From an uncultured Bradyrhizobium sp. (GTDB taxonomy: Bacteria > Pseudomonadota > Alphaproteobacteria > Rhizobiales > Xanthobacteraceae): a stretch of DNA of 64,000 nucleotides. Made by a program: the position numbers and the translations under genes. Below are positions 17,313 to 25,247 of the stretch, piece by piece. Numbering within the stretch: the stretch's first letter is position 1; each line of letters begins with the position of its first letter. Under the pieces are notes generated by a model. That model saw only the letters and a list, made by a program, of their open reading frames with translations, did no database searches and was not told the origin of the DNA. Location: assembly GCF_936943645.1 (NCBI RefSeq), contig NZ_CAKZJO010000086.1, positions 1-64,000 of the forward strand, read 5' to 3'.

Positions 17313-18073
17313 TGTTGATTTTCCGGCGTGAGAACCTTGAGCAGGCGGTCAGCAAGCTGATGTCGTTGCGCAAAGGTATCCACCAGATCGTCAACCCATT
17401 TACGCCTGTCGGCGCGGGATTCGCTAAGTGGCGGCTTTTTGCCTGGCATCAGGATGCCGGCCCATTTGATCCAGTCCTGCATCCACTCAATGTCGTGCGG
17501 ATTGGATTGGTCAAATATGTCTTCAAAAATCTGCAGAAGTATTGCCGGAAGCGCGCAGCCAGTGAAAGCTGCATCAGTCCGGGCCCATGTAGCGGGATCG
17601 GGAATTCGTTCGTCAACGTACACGACTGGATAGTCATCATCACGAATGTCAAGGCTCCATACGCGAGGAGCAGTTCTTGCAGGCAGGAAAAGAAGAATTC
17701 CGTCTGTGTTTTTGTTCTGGGAGTTTGACTTCTCCGGCTGAAGCGTCCAGCTATCAGTACTTCCAAGCAGCAGGCTTCGATTGTTTTCGGATGTTGCGGC
17801 TACCCGCAATTGAACGGATGGCGCAACAAAGGATTTGTTCTGGATTTCAGCAACTGTGTTCAGCGATCCGAGATTGCCGAAATCGGCGATCTCGACCAAC
17901 TTGTTCTCGTAGAGGCGCACGGTGACACGAGCGTCAGGCGGAAATCCCTGAAACGATCTCTGTTCCACGATCCCGAGCGTCAGGAGCCGCTTCCCGGGCA
18001 CCTCGGCAATCTTGAGTTCGACGCTGGAGCGACTGAGCTGCCGCCGTCCCGTTAATCTAATCCGTCTGCGCAT
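17309..18073 (-). CDS. Unknown protein, second gene of the GHKL operon
   Basis: About 254 residues from ATG 18073 (MRRRIRLTGRRQLSRSS); an in-frame start at 18115 would overlap the ATPase gene by 59 bases. The N-terminal 130 residues look beta-rich (RVTVRLYENKLVEIADFG, VQLRVAATSENNRSLLLGS). The remainder is mixed, with an acidic segment DIRDDDYPVVYVDERIPD and a helical tail. No enzyme motif is clear. It overlaps the ATPase stop by 17 bases and the next start by 4 bases, so the three genes form one tightly coupled unit. I do not recognise the family. Confidence 0.7.
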   Translation of the reverse strand: MRRRIRLTGRRQLSRSSVELKIAEVPGKRLLTLGIVEQRSFQGFPPDARVTVRLYENKLVEIADFGNLGSLNTVAEIQNKSFVAPSVQLRVAATSENNRSLLLGSTDSWTLQPEKSNSQNKNTDGILLFLPARTAPRVWSLDIRDDDYPVVYVDERIPDPATWARTDAAFTGCALPAILLQIFEDIFDQSNPHDIEWMQDWIKWAGILMPGKKPPLSESRADRRKWVDDLVDTFAQRHQLADRLLKVLTPENQQ

Positions 18074-19931
18074 CGCGTGTCGTCCTGATCCGGGTGTCAA
18101 GCTCGCGGTTTGCATCGAAGCCTGTTACCCCGATGGAAAAATCCGAACCGCAGTTGGTTGCCTGAAGCCGGTTGTCGGTAAAAGAGATGTCGCAATCCTG
18201 ATAGTCAGTGGAAAGCTCTGAAGGCGTAAAATCGTATTCGGCCCACCCCGGATTCCGCGTGCCGTCAGCATACGCAATCCTGACGGAAAGGCTGATTGGC
18301 CAGTTTTCGTATTTCGGGTTGGCCTTGATGCGGAACCCGTTGTCTAGTTTTTCAATCAACACTGCGGCGACGACCGGCGGTGGAGGAGGTGGTGGTGGCG
18401 GCGGCGTATCAACATCGTCGTTACCACCTCCGGTTCGCTTGCCGGGATCATCGCTCGGTATGGAGAAAAACGAGCTGAACACGTCCGCATCTGGCTCGGC
18501 GATGTTAGGCGTGAGCAAGTTGCGCAGTTCAACCGGAAGCGATTTTACGAAGCGCCTGACCCTGAAGTTGGAGCGGAAACCATTTTCCTCGAGCTTCGTC
18601 TTGATGTCCTTTGATTCAAGGAGGTCGAGATGGGCCTTGCCTTCGCAGAAATTGAGATAGGTCGCCAGAAGATGGTCATCGACAAGCAGGACGGCATCGA
18701 AAACCCCGGGATTGCGGGCCTTCACTTCAGGCAGGGCCATGCCTTCACGAAAAAAGCGGTCGATGGGCAACTTGCCATGGGGTGCTCGGGCAAGCACTGC
18801 GCGAAGCACGACGTGCGAGACCTGTCCGTTTCGCTCAAGGTTGAACCGAATCCGGATGCCGATCGGCTCGTCGTTTTCGGTGGCCGTCTGAAGCTTCTGT
18901 CCAAGCGGCTGGTCGCGGAGCGTCTGTAACGCTGCCTTCAGGTCGCTTTTTGCGTCTGTAAGCGGGATTTCAATTGAATTATTGGCGAGGCAGCGACGGA
19001 TCAATGCGAGGTATCGCGCAGAATCTTTTGATATGGCTTCGTCATGAATTTTTGCCGCCACACGAGCGGCAGCAGTTTCGATTGATTTTTCGTCTAGCTG
19101 CTCACCATTGACGCGAACGATGAGTGTTCCGTTGATGATCGCCGGCGCGAAATGCTCGATCGCCGATGCCAGAATGCCGTCACCACTGAGTTCCGGGTGC
19201 GGATAAGGAATGACAAGCGCGAGTCCACTGGCATGACCACCTTGATCATAGCCCTTGAGATTAAACGCCTGCTCGATACCGCGGTGAAAAATGCTGGAAC
19301 TATATAGATTGTAGATCGAATTATGTTCGCTGCTGGCAAGGTAGGCGTGGGTCGAATGGAAGCCGGTGGCGTCTTCGAAAGCCTTAAGGACGCACATGCC
19401 ACAAGCCGCCGTTACTCCGTCCACGCTACGGCGGGTCAGGCCAATGACGGTCTGAAGCTTCGAGGCAATGAGAAATGTTATCCGCCCGATGCCACGACCG
19501 CCCCTCCCCGTTCCATCCTTGTTTGAGACGCCGAAATTGAGCCAATAATTCCAGAAGTCGCTCATGCGCTTCTTCAGGTCGCCACCAAGACCCTTGGCGT
19601 TGAAATCTTCGATCGTGAGCCAAGCTATTTGATCGTTGTCCCATTCTTCGGGGATCCCGTATTTAGCCTTCCGGCGGAACTCGATCGCGCGTTCAAAGAA
19701 GCGGCGGCGTGGACCGAGCGTGTCCGTATGAAAATTGAAACTGATGATGACCGGCTGCTCAGTGTCCAAGCGTGCATCAAGACTGTTTTGGATGGCTTCG
19801 CGGACGAACGTTTCTGAATAGGGATAATCGGGACGATCGAACATCTCGAAATCCAGCCCCTGCGAAATGGGAGTTGGCCCCACCCGCGGCCAGATCCACT
19901 CCCAAACCTGTCCCACCGAACCGCCCTGCAT
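18057..19931 (-). CDS. GHKL ATPase (MutL/MORC/Hsp90-like), first gene of a three-gene operon
   Basis: A 624-residue protein. The Bergerat ATP-binding fold is explicit: N-box REAIQNSLDAR (Glu45, Asn49), G1 box TIEDFNAKGLGG (Asp109, Gly114, Gly116) and G2 box GTGRGGRGIGR (140-150). A middle domain of about 250 residues follows, with a run of ten prolines at 510-519 and a C-terminal beta-rich domain of about 100 residues. GHKL proteins of this type are known in prokaryotic restriction-modification-linked operons, where ATP-driven dimer clamping on DNA is proposed. There is no kinase H-box or receiver, so histidine kinase is unlikely. It is divergent from dcm-vsr-EcoRII. The role with its two downstream partners is inferred to be antiphage defence. 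Confidence 0.8.
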   Translation of the reverse strand: MQGGSVGQVWEWIWPRVGPTPISQGLDFEMFDRPDYPYSETFVREAIQNSLDARLDTEQPVIISFNFHTDTLGPRRRFFERAIEFRRKAKYGIPEEWDNDQIAWLTIEDFNAKGLGGDLKKRMSDFWNYWLNFGVSNKDGTGRGGRGIGRITFLIASKLQTVIGLTRRSVDGVTAACGMCVLKAFEDATGFHSTHAYLASSEHNSIYNLYSSSIFHRGIEQAFNLKGYDQGGHASGLALVIPYPHPELSGDGILASAIEHFAPAIINGTLIVRVNGEQLDEKSIETAAARVAAKIHDEAISKDSARYLALIRRCLANNSIEIPLTDAKSDLKAALQTLRDQPLGQKLQTATENDEPIGIRIRFNLERNGQVSHVVLRAVLARAPHGKLPIDRFFREGMALPEVKARNPGVFDAVLLVDDHLLATYLNFCEGKAHLDLLESKDIKTKLEENGFRSNFRVRRFVKSLPVELRNLLTPNIAEPDADVFSSFFSIPSDDPGKRTGGGNDDVDTPPPPPPPPPPVVAAVLIEKLDNGFRIKANPKYENWPISLSVRIAYADGTRNPGWAEYDFTPSELSTDYQDCDISFTDNRLQATNCGSDFSIGVTGFDANRELDTRIRTTRDAQTD

Positions 19932-20414
19932 TAGACCCCCAAGCCGAATCCCCGCTTGCTGACGTCACCTTCCCCGCCGAATTTTCCGCGGGCCGCTCCA
20001 AGTTCATTCTGGAGCGCCCGAAAATTCTTCGGACGTCATCCTCAGTGTACGCATAGGCACTGACATTAGACAGGTTGCCAATTAGACAAATGTCGCGCGA
20101 TCCGAGTGACCCGCGCCTCGGCATCGGGTCCGTCCCCGTTATCGACGACGACAAACCGCGCTGACGCACGCTGTGACGACCGCGCCGTGCTGGCCCCGCG
20201 GTGGACGGGCGGCCGTTCTTCGCCGGCGAAGCGACGTCGCCAACGTTCTTCACGACGGCGCATAAGGTAAGGATGGTGGGGAGGCGGGCGGCTAAGGAAG
20301 TGCTGGTAGAGGTCGGTGGCCAAGCTCAACTTGACGGAACATACCATGAACAACTATACATTCTGGGACGAATCGATGACAAGCTGTCAGTTGATTGTCC
20401 CAGGATGAAAAGCC
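19932..20414. other. Divergent intergenic region of the defence island
   Basis: About 480 bases between the leftward ATPase operon and the rightward methyltransferase operon. It contains a direct repeat ATTAGACA (20065-20072 and 20081-20088) enclosed by GACATT and AATGTC, a possible operator. A leftward frame here includes a protein-like stretch (SAYAYTEDDVRRIF, about 20070-20020) but lacks a clear start and is out of frame with the ATPase, so it may be a decayed gene. This space probably holds the promoters of both operons. Confidence 0.45.
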
Positions 20415-21677
20415 ATGCCCCGTTCGCATCACTCGGTCGAATTCGAAGCTCTTCGACTGAAAACGGGGCTATCCAAGGCCGAGACGGCCAACCTCCTTGG
20501 CGTTACCGAGCGGACCGTCATCCGGTATGAGAACGGAGATTCTCGTCCATCTCCGGTCGCACTGAAATGGCTGCAAGAGTATCTGGCAAAGATACCCGAA
20601 AAGCGCCGACGGCCAGCGGCGTTCAAGTTTATCGACTTGTTCGCGGGGATTGGTGGCCTGCGGATTGGCTTCGATGCGATCGGCGGGCAGTGCGTATTCA
20701 CGTCCGAATGGGACAAGTACAGTCAGATCACCTACCGCGAGAATTTTGGCAAGGACCATCCGATCGCGGGGGACATCAGAGAATATTCAAAGGACCCTGC
20801 GCAAATCCCCGCGCATGACGTCTTGCTTGCGGGCTTTCCTTGCCAACCATTTTCGATTGCCGGTGTTTCAAAAAAGAATGCACTGGGTCGTCCGCACGGT
20901 TTCCTCTGCGATACACAGGGCACATTATTCTTTGATCTGGCGCAGATCATCGCCCACCATAAGCCTTCCGTCTTCTTGCTGGAAAACGTGAAAAACCTCC
21001 AACGGCATGACAAGGGACGTACTTTTGCAACGATTGTAAACGTCCTCCGAAATGAATTGGGTTACGAGATTCATCATCGCGTCATTAGCTCTGCTCCATG
21101 GGTTCCGCAGAAGCGCGAACGCATTTTCATCGTGGGCTTCAGAAAGGAGAGTAAGTTTGACTTTGATCGACTTGTCGTTCCCGAGGAAGGCCCAAAGCTT
21201 GGATCGATTCTAGAGCCCAACGAAAACGTCGATCCCAAATACACATTGACCGCGCATCTCTGGAAGTATCTCAAAGAGTACAAGAACAAGCACGAGTCGA
21301 AGGGCAATGGATTTGGCTACAGCCTGTTCGGTCCGAATGATGTCGCCCGCACTCTTTCAGCCAGATACTTCAAAGACGGTTCAGAAGTCTTGATTGCCCA
21401 ACAAGGAAACCGACCGCGCCGCTTGACGCCACGCGAGTGCGCAAGGCTCATGGGCTTCCGTCACGTGGACGGGTCGGATTATCGGATCCCTGTTTCTGAC
21501 ACCCAAGCGTACAGGCAATTCGGAAACGCTGTGGTAGTGCCTGTCGTTGCGGCAATCGCTCAGCTGATGAAGCCGCACATTCTGGCTGCGGTCGAAAACC
21601 GATCACACCGTAAGCCAACGCAGCAATCGGAATTGCCCTTTGTGAAGGAACCTGATCGAGCGTTCGTCTATGGTTGA
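20415..21677 (+). CDS. dcm: DNA cytosine-C5 methyltransferase with N-terminal HTH (Dcm/M.EcoRII type)
   Basis: A 420-residue protein. Residues about 10-55 form an XRE-like helix-turn-helix (TANLLGVTERTVIRYENG). The C5-methylase motifs follow in order: I (FIDLFAGIGGLRIGF, about 72-86), IV with catalytic Cys143 in GFPCQPFSIAG, VI (ENVKNL), VIII (QKRERIFIVGF), a variable target domain, and X (QFGNAVVVPVV). The arrangement and the linked vsr and EcoRII-like genes point to CCWGG methylation at the inner cytosine. M.EcoRII-type enzymes can repress their own promoter through the N-terminus, so autoregulation is plausible. The stop overlaps the vsr start by 8 bases. Confidence 0.9.
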   Translation: MPRSHHSVEFEALRLKTGLSKAETANLLGVTERTVIRYENGDSRPSPVALKWLQEYLAKIPEKRRRPAAFKFIDLFAGIGGLRIGFDAIGGQCVFTSEWDKYSQITYRENFGKDHPIAGDIREYSKDPAQIPAHDVLLAGFPCQPFSIAGVSKKNALGRPHGFLCDTQGTLFFDLAQIIAHHKPSVFLLENVKNLQRHDKGRTFATIVNVLRNELGYEIHHRVISSAPWVPQKRERIFIVGFRKESKFDFDRLVVPEEGPKLGSILEPNENVDPKYTLTAHLWKYLKEYKNKHESKGNGFGYSLFGPNDVARTLSARYFKDGSEVLIAQQGNRPRRLTPRECARLMGFRHVDGSDYRIPVSDTQAYRQFGNAVVVPVVAAIAQLMKPHILAAVENRSHRKPTQQSELPFVKEPDRAFVYG

Positions 21678-22131
21678 TGTCGTATCGCCCGAGGTACGAA
21701 GCCGGATGATGGCCGGCATTCGGGGCAAGAATACGAAGCCAGAATTAGTTATCCGGCGCGGCCTTCATGCGAGGGGCTTTCGCTATGTTCTGCACGACAA
21801 TCGCCTGCCAGGAAAGCCGGACCTTGTATTTCCCAAGCATCACGCCGTGATATTCGTCCACGGTTGCTTCTGGCACGGCCATTCTTGTCATTTGTTTAAA
21901 TTGCCAAGTACGCGACGAGAGTTCTGGCAAAAGAAGATCAGCCGCAATCAACAAGTGGATCATAACGCAATCGTCGCGATCAAAGACGCCGGCTGGCGCT
22001 GCTGTGTTATTTGGGAATGCGGCCTCAAGGGACGCGGGGCCATTCCGGTCGACCTGCTCCTCGATCGATGTTCAAGCTGGCTTCGTTCAAAGCGCCCCTC
22101 GTATGAGCTACGGGGAGTACCAGGAAGATGA
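21670..22131 (+). CDS. vsr: Very short patch repair endonuclease Vsr
   Basis: A 153-residue protein. Vsr nicks 5' to the T of T:G mismatches produced when 5-methylcytosine deaminates within Dcm sites, starting repair. Visible residues: Asp51 in PGKPDLVF, the HGCFWHGHSCH segment with His64 and His69, and the zinc-binding Cys and His of that segment together with WECGLKG. The MAGIRGKNTKPE N-terminal recognition stretch is intact. It overlaps dcm and is itself overlapped by the next ORF by 4 bases, as in classic dcm-vsr pairs but extended to include the nuclease. Confidence 0.93.
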   Translation: MVDVVSPEVRSRMMAGIRGKNTKPELVIRRGLHARGFRYVLHDNRLPGKPDLVFPKHHAVIFVHGCFWHGHSCHLFKLPSTRREFWQKKISRNQQVDHNAIVAIKDAGWRCCVIWECGLKGRGAIPVDLLLDRCSSWLRSKRPSYELRGVPGR

Positions 22132-23360
22132 AGCGGGGATATCTTTCGGAATATTTCGTAGGAGTCGCCGCAAAGACTTTGGCTGCGACCGAAGTTGATC
22201 CTGAGACCTCCCGTGGTCACGAGTACCAAGGCGTTGATGCCTTCCGCGAGTTTCTTGGCTCACCCGATTCCAAGAAGAAGATCGACGTTACATACATTCG
22301 TCTGGAGGATGACGAACCCCCGCTCAGGCTCGAACTCGACGGCACTTGGTACAACAGCCGAAAAAACCAGCCGCATCGAGAACCCGAATATCGGCTGTAT
22401 TATCCGGCCACAGCAGAGGAAGTGGTTCGTAAGGCACGAGCTGGAGACACGCTCTTCTTCTGCAAGCCGAAAGCCGGTCCATTGTTGGCCATGAGTTGCG
22501 CCACTGGCAGCGCAATTGAGCAACAACTTTGCTGGCTCTTCGGCCTGCACGCGACTGGCGATCGTTTCGGCGACAACAAGCGTGACCTGCGTCGTGAGCG
22601 TGGCCAGGAACTGTCCTTTACCGCCCGCTATATTCTCGAGCTGATCGAGATAGAGGCCATTATTACCGAGGACGAGTGGCTCGAAGCGATTCTAAAAAAG
22701 TTTGGCGCAAAATTTCCAGCGACAGGTCTCTTCTCCGAATTCGCGAGAAAACATGCTCCCGAGACGAGCGTTCGAGACGATCCCGATCATGCTCTCACGA
22801 CATGGATCGAATTCGAGGAGAGGCTATTCCGCACTTTGGAGCGGCACATTGTATCGGAACGACTGGCCAACGGCTTTATGTCAGGCAAGCAGGCCGACGT
22901 TGAGGGTTTCATCAAATTTTCCTTGAGCGTTCAGAACCGACGCAAGTCACGGGCCGGGTCGGCCCTCGAAAATCATCTCGCCGCTATTTTTGCGGCGAGA
23001 AAACTCAGATTCGAAAGAGGGGTGAGGACCGAAAATAATAACAAGCCCGACTTTCTCTTTCCGGGGGCAAAAGAATATGCGTCATCAGCCTTTTCCGCGA
23101 ATCGTCTCATGATGTTGGGAGCGAAGTCGACCTGTAAGGACCGCTGGCGTCAGATTTTGACTGAAGCGGACCGGATCAAAAGGAAGCATCTTTTGACACT
23201 GGAGCCAGGAATCTCAGAGAATCAAACGTCAGAGATGCGCGCCAAATCATTGCAACTTGTCCTACCCAAAAAGCTCCATGAGACCTACAAACCAGCTCAG
23301 CAAAGCTATCTCCTGGCGCTATCCGAGTTTGTCGGTCTGGTGGAAAAGGCCCAACGCTAA
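22128..23360 (+). CDS. EcoRII-family type II restriction endonuclease
   Basis: A 410-residue protein. Residues about 1-170 correspond to the EcoRII N-terminal effector-binding domain. Residues about 225-400 are the EcoRII C-terminal catalytic domain, with Glu281 in SALENHL, NKPDFLFPG (Asp308) and LGAKSTCKDRWRQIL (Lys333), the PD-(D/E)xK core. EcoRII is a type IIE enzyme that cuts before CCWGG and needs a second site to be activated. All catalytic residues appear intact, so the restriction-modification set looks active. Its ATGA overlap with vsr means it is translated last, after the protecting methylase. Confidence 0.9.
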   Translation: MKRGYLSEYFVGVAAKTLAATEVDPETSRGHEYQGVDAFREFLGSPDSKKKIDVTYIRLEDDEPPLRLELDGTWYNSRKNQPHREPEYRLYYPATAEEVVRKARAGDTLFFCKPKAGPLLAMSCATGSAIEQQLCWLFGLHATGDRFGDNKRDLRRERGQELSFTARYILELIEIEAIITEDEWLEAILKKFGAKFPATGLFSEFARKHAPETSVRDDPDHALTTWIEFEERLFRTLERHIVSERLANGFMSGKQADVEGFIKFSLSVQNRRKSRAGSALENHLAAIFAARKLRFERGVRTENNNKPDFLFPGAKEYASSAFSANRLMMLGAKSTCKDRWRQILTEADRIKRKHLLTLEPGISENQTSEMRAKSLQLVLPKKLHETYKPAQQSYLLALSEFVGLVEKAQR

Positions 23361-23578
23361 GTCGTCGTCCTAGTTTATCATTGCGGGCTGAAGACACCTG
23401 TCCAGCACCAGCAGGAAGCGATTATGGCCGCTCTGGACCAAGGGCGAAGTTCCTAACCCCGACGCTGGCGCAGTCCGGACGGACGTCACTGCACGACGCC
23501 CTCACGTCTCTCAAAGCCCAAGCGGGCCCTAAAGTGTTGCAGGCAAATACACGAAATTTTGCAAAGTAATCAGCTAAC
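23361..23578. other. Right boundary zone of the island
   Basis: About 220 bases between the restriction enzyme stop and the tRNA 3' end. No open frame with a recognisable domain. This is where an integrase gene or attachment site would be expected; none is visible. Confidence 0.4.
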
Positions 23579-23668
23579 TGGCGGAGAGGGAGGGATTCGA
23601 ACCCCCGATAGGCTTGCACCTATGCCGCATTTCGAGTGCGGTGCATTCAACCACTCTGCCACCTCTCC
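23579..23668 (-). tRNA. tRNA-Ser (anticodon CGA)
   Basis: Read on the minus strand it begins GGAGAGGTGGCAGAGTGG and ends in an encoded CCA. The acceptor stem GGAGAGG pairs with CCTCTCC, the anticodon loop reads CTCGAAA, a long variable arm follows, and the T loop is GGTTCGAATCC. The length of 90 bases and the long variable arm fit serine. It decodes UCG. Its 3' end faces the defence island, a classic integration target. Confidence 0.95.
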
Positions 23669-23841
23669 TGAAGGCGCCATGGTAGGAGCAGGGCCCCTGT
23701 GGTTGGGGGCGTTAATAGGCGAGGATCGCGGGCCAGACAAGGCGCGAAAGGGGAAAATCGGAGGGTTGTTTGCCGGGTTTGGGCTGTTCTCGCCGCGTCG
23801 GAGACAATCGGCACCTTTTTCCGGGCTACCCCTCTCCCTAA

Positions 23842-23902
23842 CCCTCCCCCACATCCGCCTTCGCCCGAAGGCGGGCTTCGGCGAGACAAGCGCGGGGGAG
23901 GG
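23842..23902. repeat. Palindromic repeat (CCCTCCCCC/GGGGGAGGG type)
   Basis: The outer arms CCCTCCCCC (23842-23850) and GGGGGAGGG (23894-23902) enclose an inner GCCTTCG/CGAAGGC hairpin. It lies between the tRNA and the hydrolase gene and is related to the elements at 24896-25029. Confidence 0.7.
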
Positions 23903-23980
23903 AACGCACCTGCCTTGTCGCGGCGACTGAAACCCTGATCTGATCATGCTCAGAGCACTTGCCGGATGGAAGGACCTGCC

Positions 23981-24844
23981 ATGGAGCACCTGACGATCTC
24001 CGCCAATGGCGCCGAATTCCACGTGGTTCGCGCCGGACGCGGCAAACCGCTGCTTTTGCTGCACGGCTGGCCGGAATTCTGGCTGACCTGGGAGCCGGTG
24101 ATGGCGCGCCTCGCCGACCGGTTCAGCCTGATCGCGCCCGATCTGCGCGGCTTCGGCGACAGCGACAAGCCCGACGGGCCCTACGGGCCGGACGGCCATG
24201 CGAGCGACATGCTGGCGCTGATGGACGCGCTCCGTGTCGACCGATTCGGCGTGGTCGGCCACGATGTCGGCGGCGCCGTGATGCAGCCGCTGGCGCGGCA
24301 GGCGGCGTCGCGGCTGTCGGGGCTGTTCTTCTTCGACTTCGTCTATCCCGGGATCGGGCCGCGCATGGCCGCGCCCGATCGGCTCAACCACATCTGGTAT
24401 CAATCCTTCCACCAGATGGAGATGGCGCCGGCGCTGGTCGGCGCCAACAGGGAGAGTTGCAGGCTCTATATCAGCCATTTCCTCAAGGGCTGGGCGCACC
24501 GGAAGGACGCCTTCGACGACGTGCTCGAGGCCTTCACCGACACTTTCTTCGATGACGGCAACCTCGCCGGCGGCTTTGCGCATTACCGCGCCTCGCATGC
24601 CGGGCGCGTTGCGATGATGAAGGGCGAAGCGCCAGTTCTGCCGCCGATCGCGGTGCCGACCTGCGTGCGCTGGGCGGAGCACGATCCGCTGTTTCCCTAT
24701 GCGTGGACGGATCGGTTGTCCGAGACCTTCAGCGCGCTCGATCTGAAGATGCTTCCTGATGTCGGACACTTCCCGCATCGGGAGGATCCGGATGGCGCGG
24801 CGGCGGAGATCGCGGGGTTCTTCTCGCGGGTGGGGTGGAGCTGA
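23981..24844 (+). CDS. Alpha/beta hydrolase, epoxide hydrolase-like
   Basis: A 287-residue protein from ATG 23981, with GGAAGG upstream. The oxyanion motif is HGWPEFW, the nucleophile is the Asp in GHDVGGAV, the acid is in EHDPLF and the catalytic His is in VGHFPHRE. An Asp nucleophile rather than Ser points to an epoxide hydrolase or haloacetate dehalogenase, not an esterase. The cap region has the Tyr residues (IWYQSF and HYRAS) seen in epoxide hydrolases. Cytoplasmic, monocistronic; the substrate cannot be told. Confidence 0.8.
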   Translation: MEHLTISANGAEFHVVRAGRGKPLLLLHGWPEFWLTWEPVMARLADRFSLIAPDLRGFGDSDKPDGPYGPDGHASDMLALMDALRVDRFGVVGHDVGGAVMQPLARQAASRLSGLFFFDFVYPGIGPRMAAPDRLNHIWYQSFHQMEMAPALVGANRESCRLYISHFLKGWAHRKDAFDDVLEAFTDTFFDDGNLAGGFAHYRASHAGRVAMMKGEAPVLPPIAVPTCVRWAEHDPLFPYAWTDRLSETFSALDLKMLPDVGHFPHREDPDGAAAEIAGFFSRVGWS

Positions 24845-24895
24845 GTTCGCGGGAGCTGGAGCGGGATGAAGTCGCTTCGTCGGCTTGCTCCGCCA

Positions 24896-25029
24896 CTCCC
24901 GCTTGCGGGAGAGGCCGACGCGTTCGAAGAACGCGGCGGGTGAGGGCTCTCACCGCACCGGGATACAATCGGGCAATCCCAACGCGGAGACACCCCCCAC
25001 CCCGGCCCTCCCCCGCAAGCGGGAGAGGG
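24896..25029. repeat. Pair of palindromic repeats
   Basis: Two hairpins, CTCCC-GCTTGC-GGGAG (24896-24911) and CCCTCCCCC-GCAA-GCGGGAGAGGG (25006-25029), in opposed orientation with about 95 bases between them. They fill most of the gap after the hydrolase gene; the remaining sequence up to 25247 shows no gene. Confidence 0.7.
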
Positions 25030-25247
25030 AGTGCACCTTCATTGAGGCGCGAGCCTGGCTCATTCCATCATGTTCGGAAAAACGGGGTGGGACCGCCAGA
25101 CGCGGTAAACACTGGCGGTCCCGGTGCCGCTCATTGAAAATCTGGCTGGGAAGGGCGGCTTCGCCGGCCAGGTGAGGCGACAATTCGACCCTAGCGTGCA
25201 GCCCCGGCGCTGCAACGCAATCCGGTCCTTAACCTAACCAGTCAAGG

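Noticed and set aside
19777..20253. Minus-strand frame upstream of and overlapping the GHKL gene
   Set aside because: Part reads like protein, but most of it is low-complexity and overlaps the ATPase in another frame; no clear start.
24991..25035. Possible CRISPR-like repeat
   Set aside because: Only two related hairpins in opposite orientation with no spacer series; belongs to the intergenic palindromes.
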